DNA of 53,228 nucleotides from JAVJSU01 sp040219275 (GTDB lineage Bacteria > Chloroflexota > Anaerolineae > Aggregatilineales > Phototrophicaceae). Of the stretch, positions 7,718 to 16,280 are shown piece after piece. The first letter of the stretch is position 1. Every line of letters starts with the position of its first letter. Where the stretch lies: the NCBI GenBank assembly GCA_040219275.1, contig JAVJSU010000009.1, positions 1 to 53,228 of the forward strand, given 5' to 3'. The position numbers were made by a program, and so were the translations under genes. The notes below the pieces were generated by a model. It saw nothing but the letters and a program-made list of their open reading frames with translations, was not told the DNA's origin and searched no databases.

Positions 7718-8887
7718 ATGAAATTTCGCCCTTTGTTTTTGCTTGTCGTGTTGTCGCTATTGAGCTTCACGATCCACGCACAGGACGACGCAACCAATCT
7801 GCTGGATGCCTGTGTGACCGATTACGACGCGGAAACCGACTATTTCCCCGATCACGTCGAAATCGAATATGCCGAGCAATTCGATGTGGCATACTTCAAC
7901 AATTACAAACTGCTGACCGTCAGCACACCCTGGGGCGATGTGGTCGAATATGCGCTGGTGCAATGTGGCACGCCCGCGCCGGAAGGCTTCACCGATGCTC
8001 AGATCATTGATGTGCCGGTAGAAAGTGTCGTCAGCACGTCGACGACGTTCCTGCCGCACATCGTCAATCAAGGCATGGCGGAGCGCGTCCTCGGGCTGGA
8101 CAGTCTATTTTTCACCAGCTTGCCGGAACTGCTGGAACGTATCGACGCGGGCGAAATCGTCGAGGTTTATGCTGATTTCGCGCCCAATCTCGAAGTGCTG
8201 GTCGCGCTTGACCCTGCACTGATTATCTTGCAGGATTTCTCGCCGGATGGGAGCGCCGCCGCGCTGGAAGAAGTCGGCATTCAGAGCGTGTTGAATTACG
8301 ATTTCAACGATACAACCCCGCTCGGTCAGGCGGAATGGGGCAAGTTTATCGCCGTGCTCTTCAACACCGAAGCCGAAGCCAACGCCATTTTTGACACTGT
8401 AGTCGATGAATACACCGGCTTGCTAGAACTCACTGCGGATGTTGAAGACCGTCCGTTAGTCATGTCCGGCGAACCGTATCAGGGCGCATGGTTCATCCCC
8501 GGTGGGCAAAGTTACGCGGCGCAACTTTACGAAAATGCGGGCGCAGATTACATCCTTGCGGATAACGACGCGACGGGTGGCGTGCCGATTGAATTTGAAG
8601 CCATGCTTGAAATTGCGGCGGAGGCGGATATCTGGGTGAGTGTTAACTGGAACACGCTGGATGAAGCCCTGACCGTTGATCCAAACTTCTCCGAATTTAG
8701 CGCGTTCGTCAACGGCGAAGTGTATGCCTATAACGCGGCAATTGGTGCGAACGGGGGCAATCTGTATTTTGAAGAAGGCGCGGCGAACCCGCATATCGTG
8801 CTGGCGGATTTGATCGCTATTTTCCAACCTGACCTCCTGCCCGATCACGAATTGGTCTATTACCGTCAGGTGCCGCAAGGGGAATAA
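7718..8887 (+). CDS. ABC transporter periplasmic binding protein, cobalamin/iron-chelate type (BtuF-like)
   Basis: A secreted substrate-binding protein of about 389 residues. An N-terminal signal peptide (MKFRPLFLLVVLSLLSFTIHA) precedes a TroA-like two-lobe fold with the usual ALDPALIIL region and a long linking helix. I start it at ATG 7718, after GGAAAGGA, rather than at 7700. The cobalamin riboswitch upstream argues for cobalamin or a precursor as substrate, although siderophore-type binding proteins look alike. The partner permease begins 173 bp downstream after a G-rich repeat. Confidence 0.87.
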   Translation: MKFRPLFLLVVLSLLSFTIHAQDDATNLLDACVTDYDAETDYFPDHVEIEYAEQFDVAYFNNYKLLTVSTPWGDVVEYALVQCGTPAPEGFTDAQIIDVPVESVVSTSTTFLPHIVNQGMAERVLGLDSLFFTSLPELLERIDAGEIVEVYADFAPNLEVLVALDPALIILQDFSPDGSAAALEEVGIQSVLNYDFNDTTPLGQAEWGKFIAVLFNTEAEANAIFDTVVDEYTGLLELTADVEDRPLVMSGEPYQGAWFIPGGQSYAAQLYENAGADYILADNDATGGVPIEFEAMLEIAAEADIWVSVNWNTLDEALTVDPNFSEFSAFVNGEVYAYNAAIGANGGNLYFEEGAANPHIVLADLIAIFQPDLLPDHELVYYRQVPQGE

Positions 8888-8935
8888 AAATCTTGATCCG
8901 CAGACTAGGGATGCGATAATTGCCGCTTCCACAAG

Positions 8936-9060
8936 CAAATCCCCCCTCTAAATCTCCCCCCGCTACGCAAGGGGAGACTTACTCCCCTCCTTGAGAATCG
9001 GGGAGGGGGTTGGGGGGAGGGGATACTGATAACTGTAAACTGTTTACTGAAAACTAAAAA
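8936..9060 (+). repeat. G-rich dispersed repeat with G-quadruplex motif, plus ACTG-type words
   Basis: A C-rich/G-rich inverted region ends in GGGG-A-GGGGG-TT-GGGGGG-A-GGGG (9000-9022), a canonical four-run quadruplex motif on the plus strand. It resembles the G-rich segment at 17398-17440 inside a glycosyltransferase gene. Next to it is a run of ACTGATAACTGTAAACTG words up to 9060, similar to 41431-41453. It separates binding protein from permease and leaves the permease start without a recognisable ribosome binding site. Confidence 0.7.
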
Positions 9061-10194
9061 ATGACCCAGACGACGCTTCAAAACCGACCTATCAAGACCA
9101 AATCTGTAAGCCATCGCGCAGAGTCCGCCGTCCCGCGTACATCTGCTCGCGTAACGGCTCAACCACGCCTGCGCTTAACCCGCCTTGCGCTGTTGACGCT
9201 GATTTTTCTGGCGGCGTTCGCTGTGAATCTGGCGCTTGGCTCGGTGAATATCCCGCTCAAAGATGTGATCGTCACGTTGCTCGGTGGTGAGCCGGAACGG
9301 GCGACATGGGCGCGGATTATCCTCATGATTCGCCTGCCTACCGCGCTTACGGCGACCCTCGCGGGCGCGGCGTTGGCGGTCAGTGGATTGATGATGCAAA
9401 CTTTTTTCCGCAATCCGCTGGCGGGACCGTTTGTGATCGGTATTAGCTCCGGCGCGAGTTTGGGCGTGGCGCTGGTCGTTTTGACAGGCGGGGCGACTCT
9501 GCTGGCGACGGCGGGACTTGGTGGCACGATTGGCGTGGCACTGGCGGCGAGTGTGGGCGCGGGCGTGGTGATGGTTCTCGTGCTGATCGTGGCACGGCGC
9601 GTTGAAAGCAGTATGACTCTGCTTATCATCGGCGTGATGATCGGCTTTGCGACCAGCGCAGTCGTCAGCATTTTGATGTATTTCAGCCGTCCAGAGCAGA
9701 TTACTACCTATATCCGCTGGGGATTTGGTAGTTTCGGCGGAGTAAGCTGGCAGACGATGCCCGTTTTCTCGGCGGTCATCGCGATGGGCTTATTGTTGGC
9801 GCTCGGCACGGGAAAATCGCTGAACGCCCTCCTGCTCGGCGAGACCTACGCCACCAGCATGGGCTTGAACGTCACCCGTGCAAGGCTGGCGATTATCGTC
9901 AGTTCGGCATTATTGGCGGGTGCGGTGACGGCATTCTGCGGACCCATCGGCTTTATCGGTCTGGCAGTCCCGCATCTGTGTCGTGGATTGTTCAACACGT
10001 CCGATCATCGCGTACTGTTGCCCGCCTGCGTGTTGATGGGTGGCCTGGTGGCGCTCATCGCCGATATTGTCGCCGCCATGCCCGGTAACATGGAATTCAG
10101 CCTGCCGCTCAATGCGATCACCGCCTTACTCGGCGCACCTGTCGTCATCTGGGTGATTTTGCGCGGCAATAGCATGGGACGCTCCTTCGGTTAA
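9061..10194 (+). CDS. FecCD-family ABC permease (BtuC-like)
   Basis: A 377-residue inner-membrane permease with about nine or ten membrane helices after a ~38-residue basic N-terminal extension. Family landmarks are NPLAGPFVIGISSGASLG near the third helix and GPIGFIGLAVPHLCR, which includes the coupling region that contacts the ATPase. It probably works with the BtuF-like protein under riboswitch control. No ATPase gene is present in the window. The ATG has no clear Shine-Dalgarno, since repeat DNA abuts it. Its stop overlaps that of the convergent gene in the sequence TTAA. Confidence 0.92.
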   Translation: MTQTTLQNRPIKTKSVSHRAESAVPRTSARVTAQPRLRLTRLALLTLIFLAAFAVNLALGSVNIPLKDVIVTLLGGEPERATWARIILMIRLPTALTATLAGAALAVSGLMMQTFFRNPLAGPFVIGISSGASLGVALVVLTGGATLLATAGLGGTIGVALAASVGAGVVMVLVLIVARRVESSMTLLIIGVMIGFATSAVVSILMYFSRPEQITTYIRWGFGSFGGVSWQTMPVFSAVIAMGLLLALGTGKSLNALLLGETYATSMGLNVTRARLAIIVSSALLAGAVTAFCGPIGFIGLAVPHLCRGLFNTSDHRVLLPACVLMGGLVALIADIVAAMPGNMEFSLPLNAITALLGAPVVIWVILRGNSMGRSFG

Positions 10195-11033
10195 ACTGAT
10201 GTGACGAGCGGATTAGTGGTTTTGCTAGATTGCCGTGCGCGATATTGTAGCCAGTGCATCCCTAGCCCGACCAGACCAAACACCGCCAGATGCAGGCAAT
10301 AAATCAAAATCGTAAGCGTGTCGGCGGTCAAATCAGCACGGTGCAAAAAGATCATCACAAGGTCTAAGCCGGAAGCCGCGACCATCAGCGTGGCGATATA
10401 ATGCAGACGACTCCAATCATGCTCCACCCGAAACCACAATAACCCGATCCCGAACGCGCTAAACCATGAGGCGAACACCCGAAGCATCAGCGGGGAAATG
10501 CGCCATGCCCAGTGCGGTGCGACTTGTGGCGCGGCGAGGAATAAGCCTGCGCCTGCGATGGTCACGACAACACCGGTAATCAGTGCGATGTTGCGTGTCA
10601 TTGGCAGAATCGGCTCAGTGACAGTCCAATTTGCCCCGCGTCGTTCGTAATAGACATACAACCCCAACGCCAGCAACGGCGCACCAATGTAAATAATCAG
10701 CCAATACGCCAGCTTGATGCCGGAATCAAAGATGTCCAGATGGATAAATGTCGTGAGGGAGATCAACGCGCCAGCAGAAACCAGCACAGGAATCAGAAAG
10801 CGGGCTGGCTCCCAGAAACCGCGATACGTCACCCAACCGACGACGAGCGCACCACCCAGATACAGCGCACCGAACAATCCCGCATTGATCGGCGGGGCAA
10901 TCGTCCAGAAAAAGAGCGTGTCTGTAGAATCTGGCAAAAACATCAGCACAATTGCGCCAAGCAACGCATTGAACGCGACGAATCCAAAAATAAAGCGGGT
11001 GATGGGCGATAAAACGGTGTTCTCTGAGGACAT
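10191..11033 (-). CDS. Hypothetical multi-pass membrane protein
   Basis: A 280-residue protein with about eight hydrophobic helices and short polar loops, the last residues being basic and hydrophilic. I do not recognise the family. The ATG at 11033 follows TAGGAGCGCATC, a strong ribosome binding site that overlaps the TAG stop of a 52-codon ORF just upstream, suggesting coupled translation. It converges with the permease gene, sharing 4 bp at the stop codons. Confidence 0.75.
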   Translation of the reverse strand: MSSENTVLSPITRFIFGFVAFNALLGAIVLMFLPDSTDTLFFWTIAPPINAGLFGALYLGGALVVGWVTYRGFWEPARFLIPVLVSAGALISLTTFIHLDIFDSGIKLAYWLIIYIGAPLLALGLYVYYERRGANWTVTEPILPMTRNIALITGVVVTIAGAGLFLAAPQVAPHWAWRISPLMLRVFASWFSAFGIGLLWFRVEHDWSRLHYIATLMVAASGLDLVMIFLHRADLTADTLTILIYCLHLAVFGLVGLGMHWLQYRARQSSKTTNPLVTSV

Positions 11034-11042
11034 GATGCGCTC

Positions 11043-11201
11043 CTAGCGAATAGTAAATGCTGAATTTGGATCACCCATCATTTTAGTGGCGTTCATAAAA
11101 ACACGCCTCACAAAATCGGATAATTGCACATCAGTCTGAAATTGGTCTATCAAAGGTGCAAAAGCTTGCACCAGTTCAGTATGTGCGAACTCCTGTGACA
11201 C
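11043..11201 (-). CDS. Candidate 52-residue small protein
   Basis: An ORF starting GTG at 11201 and ending TAG at 11043, directly after an in-frame TAA. The predicted peptide is amphipathic and charged, with QAFAPLIDQFQ and DFVRRVFMN, and ends MMGDPNSAFTIR. Its TAG is the start of the TAGGAG ribosome binding site of the membrane protein gene 10 bp downstream, a classic operon arrangement. I recognise no family. It could be an intact small gene or the tail of a decayed larger one. Confidence 0.45.
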   Translation of the reverse strand: MSQEFAHTELVQAFAPLIDQFQTDVQLSDFVRRVFMNATKMMGDPNSAFTIR

Positions 11202-11287
11202 TTAGAGAACTAATATAGTCCAATTGGGTACTTGATGAGCGTATAGCAATGAGCATCGGGGAAAATTGTGATTTCCCGCATCTTAGA

Positions 11288-11316
11288 TTGACTTTTTAGA
11301 AAAAATGTTCTAAAAT
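11288..11316 (+). promoter_or_regulatory. Promoter with LexA-like inverted repeat
   Basis: TTGACT (11288-11293), a 17-bp spacer and TAAAAT (11311-11316). Inside lies the perfect inverted repeat TTTTAGAA/TTCTAAAA (11294-11301 with 11308-11315). The AGAA-N6-TTCTAAAAT core is identical in layout to the promoter at 40546-40575. Confidence 0.6.
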
Positions 11317-11350
11317 TAGTGTTCAGATGAGGCAACAGGAGATAAGCCTG

Positions 11351-11566
11351 ATGGTGGCACATCTACGGGCAGAAATAGGGTTTGGGTATGGGGTAATTGA
11401 TGATGTCAAAAGTGGTGATATTAGCTATCCTAGCAGGCAGGTCGTCAACGCATCTTCTGCCAATGCCGCGCCATCGAAGGTAATGGTTGTCAAGAATCCC
11501 GCACTCACCCGTACGCTATTATCCACGCCAATCGTCAATGATCGTGATGCCGGACGACGCGTTTGA
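11351..11566 (+). other. Short ORF after the LexA-like promoter, possibly a gene remnant
   Basis: An ATG at 11351 follows AGGAG at 9-nt spacing, and the ORF runs 71 codons. Only the first ~25 codons lie outside the M23 gene on the other strand; the remainder is antisense to it and is probably not real protein. The good promoter and ribosome binding site but implausible downstream part suggest the 5' end of a gene whose body has been lost, or a very short product. No family recognised. Confidence 0.25.
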
Positions 11567-13062
11567 TCGCCCCCCGCATACAGGCTACGCCCGGTGATGA
11601 GGTCGCCGTTGGTGGCGTTGAGCACCTGTAAATCGCCACGATTATCCAGCGTATACAGCACACAGCCAATATCAGTTGCCATCAGTGGTGCAAACAGATC
11701 GTTCTCAGACGTAAGTTCGGTTTGCCAGCGCAGATTGCCCTCGAAATTCCATGAATATAAGGTGTTGCGGCTATCCCCCGAATACAAATACACATTACCC
11801 GGAACATCGGTGATTAGTGTCGCTAATCGGCTGGTCGTTACCCGTGCTGAGGCAATCCGTTGCGCCGTGCCATCGGCAATCCGTGAAATTGTCTCGCCAT
11901 CGTACAGCGTCCAACTGCCATCTCGATTACGTGAAGCCAACGGAGACGACTCATATTCGGCTTCATAGAGGATCGTGCCACCTGTGCCAACCAAACGCCA
12001 ATAGGCACGGTCACCACTACGAACGCTCACGGCGACCTGTGTGCTATCGCCAATAAATGACAGCACCCGTGCATCCGGTTCAAGCGGTGGCGGAATTTCC
12101 CACGCCAGTTCGCCCGTCGCAGAATAGGCTTCGATGCCGCCGCCTTCCGTGACAAAGACCAGCGTTTCATCTTCCAGCACAACAAACCGTTCACTGAGGC
12201 TATCTACCGTCCAAACCGCCGCATAACGCCCGCCATTCAAGACGACGACCTGACCGTTTTCGGTATGGGCAATCACCCGATTTCCAGAAAGCGCCGCCAG
12301 CCCATCAATCACGCCGTCTGTGCTCACGCGCCATAAAATGCTATTCGGTGGGCTAATCGCCAGAATCGAGTCGTCGCTAGCGATGATCTCCGTGCCGCTA
12401 TCGACGATAATGGGCGGTACGCTCGGTGTGCTGTTAAAGGTCACACTATCCAGATAGCCGGGTTGCAGGCGAATTTGCCACAGGTGAATAAAATCCAGCG
12501 GATGAAACCAGCCGGAAAGCAATGGATTATCGTCAACATAACCCGGTCCGCCAGCATCCGGCAAAAAGTTTCTGACTTCAAAATGGGTATGTGGTGCGCT
12601 TTGTGATGGCACGCCCACCGCCGCGATAATGTCGCCCATTTCCACGCAACTGCCTACGTCCGGTAAACGAATATCGATTCCGTCTTCAACATGCCCATAG
12701 AGGCTAAAATAACGCGATCCATCGGGGAAATAATGCTCGATGATGACCACGCCTTTTTCGGTATCCCAACCTTCGATATTGGAATAGGTGACGCGTCCGC
12801 GTGCCATCGCCCGCACCGGATCACCCGCCTGCCGAAAGCCAATATCCAGACCGGTATGGTTGCCACCCCACCGCGTACGGAAGATGCCAAAATCATCGAA
12901 ACCACGATCAATCGTGCGCTCTTGAATACTCTCTAGCGGATAGCCAAGTTCGTCAACGACCCCGCAAGGTGGCTCCACAGGTGTGGTTTGCGCCCTGCTT
13001 GCTATCGCTGAAAACGCCCCTAACAATAAAACCCAACATACAAATAGGCGAAATTTAGTCAC
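11425..13062 (-). CDS. Secreted M23 peptidase with beta-propeller domain
   Basis: A 545-residue exported protein. The signal peptide covers about residues 1-24. Residues ~55-195 form an M23 (LytM-like) metallopeptidase domain with zinc ligands H69 and D73 (GNHTGLDIG) and H158-T-H160, plus H124 in LYGH, so the site looks complete for peptidoglycan cleavage. The rest (about 225-545) is a PQQ-like beta-propeller with repeated W/Y-G-D strands, presumably a binding platform. Its start lies 133 bp after the stop of the TIR-domain gene on the same strand, so they may share a transcript. Confidence 0.88.
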   Translation of the reverse strand: MTKFRLFVCWVLLLGAFSAIASRAQTTPVEPPCGVVDELGYPLESIQERTIDRGFDDFGIFRTRWGGNHTGLDIGFRQAGDPVRAMARGRVTYSNIEGWDTEKGVVIIEHYFPDGSRYFSLYGHVEDGIDIRLPDVGSCVEMGDIIAAVGVPSQSAPHTHFEVRNFLPDAGGPGYVDDNPLLSGWFHPLDFIHLWQIRLQPGYLDSVTFNSTPSVPPIIVDSGTEIIASDDSILAISPPNSILWRVSTDGVIDGLAALSGNRVIAHTENGQVVVLNGGRYAAVWTVDSLSERFVVLEDETLVFVTEGGGIEAYSATGELAWEIPPPLEPDARVLSFIGDSTQVAVSVRSGDRAYWRLVGTGGTILYEAEYESSPLASRNRDGSWTLYDGETISRIADGTAQRIASARVTTSRLATLITDVPGNVYLYSGDSRNTLYSWNFEGNLRWQTELTSENDLFAPLMATDIGCVLYTLDNRGDLQVLNATNGDLITGRSLYAGGDQTRRPASRSLTIGVDNSVRVSAGFLTTITFDGAALAEDALTTCLLG

Positions 13063-13195
13063 TGTCTCAATTTATCTTTAGTGTCCGATTGTCTTTAATT
13101 TCCAATACATGCAAGCCTATTATAGCGCGAGCTTGTGTGCAAGTTCAGATAAATATTGATGATGTACTGTCCGATTAACCTACGCCGGGTAAAAA

Positions 13196-14695
13196 TTACT
13201 CCTCAAGTTTGATGAACCGCCGTGCAAGGCGCTCCACTGCCGCTTCGTAAAATTCCGGCAAAACCGTGATGGCGTTGTGGCTGGAAATATCTTTGATCTC
13301 CGCCGGAACAGTACCCGCGTCAAAAGAGTAGCCCTCTGAAAGTAGCGGTATGACGGTCTTTTTCTGTTCCAAGGCGAAGGCAATTTCCTTCCTACACCAC
13401 ACAGAATCAAGCGTACCCGGTGCGAGAATCGGCACGAAATAATCACAGCGTTTGATGGCATTTTCGAGGATGTCGGCAAAGCGACCTTCGTTAATATCAT
13501 CCACGTCGAGGAATACTTCTGCACCGCGTTCCTCTAAACTATTGGCGATAGACCGCGCTAAGCTCCAACTTGATCCGCGCCGATAGCTGATGAAAATATA
13601 GGGTTTTCTGCCATCTACGGTGAGCGATTTTTTCGGTGATGGCGGCTCGGTTTGCCGTGATCGCCACAAGAGTACTCCGGCTAATAACGCCAATACGAAC
13701 AGCGTCCCTACCGCGATGATGAACGGTGTCAGGTTGGTCGTGCTCGCCGTGACGAAGGTGATCTGGAAGCGATACGGTCCGGCATGTGGGCGCAAAATGG
13801 GTTCGCCATTTTCATAGCCTGTGATGCGGAAGACCTCAATAAACATCGGTTGGCTTCCGCTGATGTCATCCTGCGCGGAAATCAACCACAGCCAATTTTC
13901 TTGCCCGCGTGTCGGGTCAATCTCGCGGATGAAAACGCCATCTTCACAGCCGTTGAAGGTCTGCGGCGGGCAGGTGAGGGATGCGCCCATCAACGGATAA
14001 ATCGGCACACGATTTTCACCCACACCGCGCACAGGTGAGCGTCCTAAATTACCATCTATCAGAACGGGTGTAAACGTAGCGCGGGTATTGGCTTCCTGTT
14101 CGGTGGCTTGGGGCGTTGCGGTGGCGGCTGTCTCGAAGATCGTTTCCATCTCCAACTCAAGCTCGACCAGAATCGTATTGCCCGCTTCGGCGTTTTCCGG
14201 CGCATAGACCAAAAATGTGCCTTCGCCAATCGGAGTGGGGACTGCTTGCGGCAAGAACGTTGCATTGATCTGTGGCGTTGGGGTAGGCTCATCACCTTGC
14301 ATGTTGGCTTCGTTGGTTGCGTTTGATGATAGCCCTATATCCGTACCGCTTACAAGTCCGGGTGTTTCTGAGTCGTCATTTGTACTTGTACTATCTGCTA
14401 AAGTGGGTGGTGGTGTAGTGGGCGATGGTTGCGCGGTGTTGGTTGGCGTTTCAGATGCGCCTGCTTGCGTGGGTGTTGGAACGGGTGTGTTCGTAATGAT
14501 ACTTGCGACTTCGCGCCCTGCGGTTTGCACAATGGCGGTCACGGTTAGCCAATACTCATCCGGTTGGAGTGGTGCGGTTTGATCTATCGAGGGTGCACTA
14601 TCCCCATTTGTGGACAACAGACTGAATAACACGATCACCAATGTAACGCCGATGAGCGCAACGCCGCCGATAATGAGACTCCATCTACGTGTCAT
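13196..14695 (-). CDS. Two-TM receptor-like protein with cytoplasmic TIR domain
   Basis: A 499-residue protein: a short basic N-terminus, TM1 (about 7-28), a long Pro/Thr/Ser-rich linker (about 60-165), a probable beta-sandwich ectodomain (about 165-315), TM2 (about 322-345) and a TIR domain (about 364-499) beginning KPYIFISYRR. By the positive-inside rule, the linker and ectodomain are outside and the TIR domain inside. The TIR keeps the glutamate used for NAD+ cleavage in active family members (E437 in SVWCRKEIAFAL). This is a Toll-like topology. Ligand, NADase activity and downstream partner are not shown by the sequence. The M23/propeller gene follows on the same strand. Confidence 0.85.
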   Translation of the reverse strand: MTRRWSLIIGGVALIGVTLVIVLFSLLSTNGDSAPSIDQTAPLQPDEYWLTVTAIVQTAGREVASIITNTPVPTPTQAGASETPTNTAQPSPTTPPPTLADSTSTNDDSETPGLVSGTDIGLSSNATNEANMQGDEPTPTPQINATFLPQAVPTPIGEGTFLVYAPENAEAGNTILVELELEMETIFETAATATPQATEQEANTRATFTPVLIDGNLGRSPVRGVGENRVPIYPLMGASLTCPPQTFNGCEDGVFIREIDPTRGQENWLWLISAQDDISGSQPMFIEVFRITGYENGEPILRPHAGPYRFQITFVTASTTNLTPFIIAVGTLFVLALLAGVLLWRSRQTEPPSPKKSLTVDGRKPYIFISYRRGSSWSLARSIANSLEERGAEVFLDVDDINEGRFADILENAIKRCDYFVPILAPGTLDSVWCRKEIAFALEQKKTVIPLLSEGYSFDAGTVPAEIKDISSHNAITVLPEFYEAAVERLARRFIKLEE

Positions 14696-14828
14696 ATGGA
14701 TGATGCTCCCATGTTACTCTGTAGATTAACGATCTTCTGCGGACAGTATAGCATAATCGGACAGTGATGCGTTTTGAACGTGATAAACCGCCTCGTTTGA
14801 CCAGAAAAGTTCATAAGTTACGGCAACT

Positions 14829-14852
14829 AAAAAGCGCACCGTTTTGATGCGC
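14829..14852 (-). terminator. Intrinsic terminator of the persulfide dioxygenase operon
   Basis: GCGCA (14834-14838) pairs with TGCGC (14848-14852); on the minus strand it is followed by TTTTT (14833-14829). It lies 24 bp past the dioxygenase stop. Confidence 0.65.
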
Positions 14853-14875
14853 CTCAGAACTATCCTGTGCAAAAG

Positions 14876-16273
14876 TTACTCCCGCACGAGGGGCAAGTCT
14901 GCCTTTTCCCACGCGTCGATTCCGCCCGTCAGGTTGAGCGCCTCGATGCCATATTGACGCAATAGGCTGACGACAATCTGTGAGCGTACCCCGCCGCCAC
15001 ATTGCACGATGAGATTTTTGTCACGCGGCAGTTCGTCGGCATGTTCCGGCACGTCACCCATCGGAACAAACAGTGAATCGGGGATGTGTTTTTCAGCCCG
15101 TTCACCGCGCCCGCGCACATCCAGAATCACATGATTATCGAGACCTTGCACGTCTTTCGCGTCAATCTGTTTGATCTGATCGTTTGCATGGGCGAGTGCG
15201 ACTTGCGGCGAAAAGATTCCACCAATGTTGTCCACGCCGATCTCGCGCAACGCCGTAATCGCGTCTTCACGTTGATCTTCCGCGACGATCAGATACACGG
15301 GACGGTTAATAAAATCCACATACCAGCCCGCCCATGTGTTGAAGCTGTTAGACGACACCGGAATATTGAGCGTACCGCGCACATTTTTCTCTGCGAAATC
15401 GGCGGAATCCCGCGCGTCGATCACCAGACCATTTTCTAGTGCGTCATCCATTGCATCCGCAGAAAGTTGCGGGATTTCCGGCAATGTGCTGAGTAAGTTT
15501 GCGCCCGTGCGATTCACGCGTTTCATCTGCGCGAAGTAACGCGGGACTTCCGGCTGACCGTCCAGCATCCATGTGACGAAACTCGCTTCGTCGTTATGCT
15601 GAAAGGCGGGGTTGAAAATTTTCTCGTAGCCGAGCGTAGTGGATGGAATCGCGCCGAGTGCTTTCCCGCAGGCGCTCCCTGCACCGTGACCGGGCCAAAT
15701 TTGCAGATAATCCGGCAATTGCTTAAACGCTTCTATGCTCTGGAATTGCTGTTTTGCGCCAGCTTCACGGCTACCGATCTGCATTCCGGTGGCATCCAGT
15801 AAATCAGGTCTGCCAACATCGCCCGCGAAGATGAAATCCCCGCTAAACAACCCGATCGGCTGATCCGCGCCGGTGTCGGTCACCATATAGCTCATATGCT
15901 CCGGCGTATGACCGGGGGTGTGGATCGCCTCGATTTTGACTCCGCCTACCATAAACGTGTCACCGTCGTTGAGCAGATGAACGCTCACGCCGTCGCTGGT
16001 GTTGATGTCATAGGCTAGATCACCTTGCCCTTCGCCACTGACGTAAAGGGTCGCGCCAGTTTTTGAGGCAAGTTCACGCCCACCGCTCACATAATCCGCG
16101 TGGATATGTGTCTCGGCAACATGGGTGATTGTCATGCCGTTTTGCTCCGCGAGGCGCAAATAGGGCGCAATATCCCGCGCAGGGTCAATCACAAGTGCCG
16201 TTCGGTTCCCCGGACAGCCGAGAAAATAAGAGGCTTGCGCTAACCGATCATCATAAATGTATTTGAGTAGCAT
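14876..16273 (-). CDS. MBL-fold/rhodanese protein, persulfide dioxygenase type (CstB-like)
   Basis: A 465-residue cytoplasmic protein. An N-terminal MBL domain (about 1-250) carries THIHADYVSG; the HxHxD-aromatic form is seen in the persulfide dioxygenase/CstB-like group rather than the dinuclear hydrolases. A degenerate rhodanese domain (about 270-355) lacks the active cysteine, and a second rhodanese (about 370-465) has it in VQCGGGVRS. The set suggests oxidation of persulfide plus sulfur transfer in sulfide detoxification. It follows a stand-alone rhodanese by 7 bp, so the pair forms an operon. Confidence 0.9.
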   Translation of the reverse strand: MLLKYIYDDRLAQASYFLGCPGNRTALVIDPARDIAPYLRLAEQNGMTITHVAETHIHADYVSGGRELASKTGATLYVSGEGQGDLAYDINTSDGVSVHLLNDGDTFMVGGVKIEAIHTPGHTPEHMSYMVTDTGADQPIGLFSGDFIFAGDVGRPDLLDATGMQIGSREAGAKQQFQSIEAFKQLPDYLQIWPGHGAGSACGKALGAIPSTTLGYEKIFNPAFQHNDEASFVTWMLDGQPEVPRYFAQMKRVNRTGANLLSTLPEIPQLSADAMDDALENGLVIDARDSADFAEKNVRGTLNIPVSSNSFNTWAGWYVDFINRPVYLIVAEDQREDAITALREIGVDNIGGIFSPQVALAHANDQIKQIDAKDVQGLDNHVILDVRGRGERAEKHIPDSLFVPMGDVPEHADELPRDKNLIVQCGGGVRSQIVVSLLRQYGIEALNLTGGIDAWEKADLPLVRE

Positions 16274-16280
16274 CCTGTCC

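Noticed and set aside
9159..9671. 170-codon minus-strand ORF
   Set aside because: Antisense to the FecCD permease, low-complexity Ala/Thr-rich shadow.
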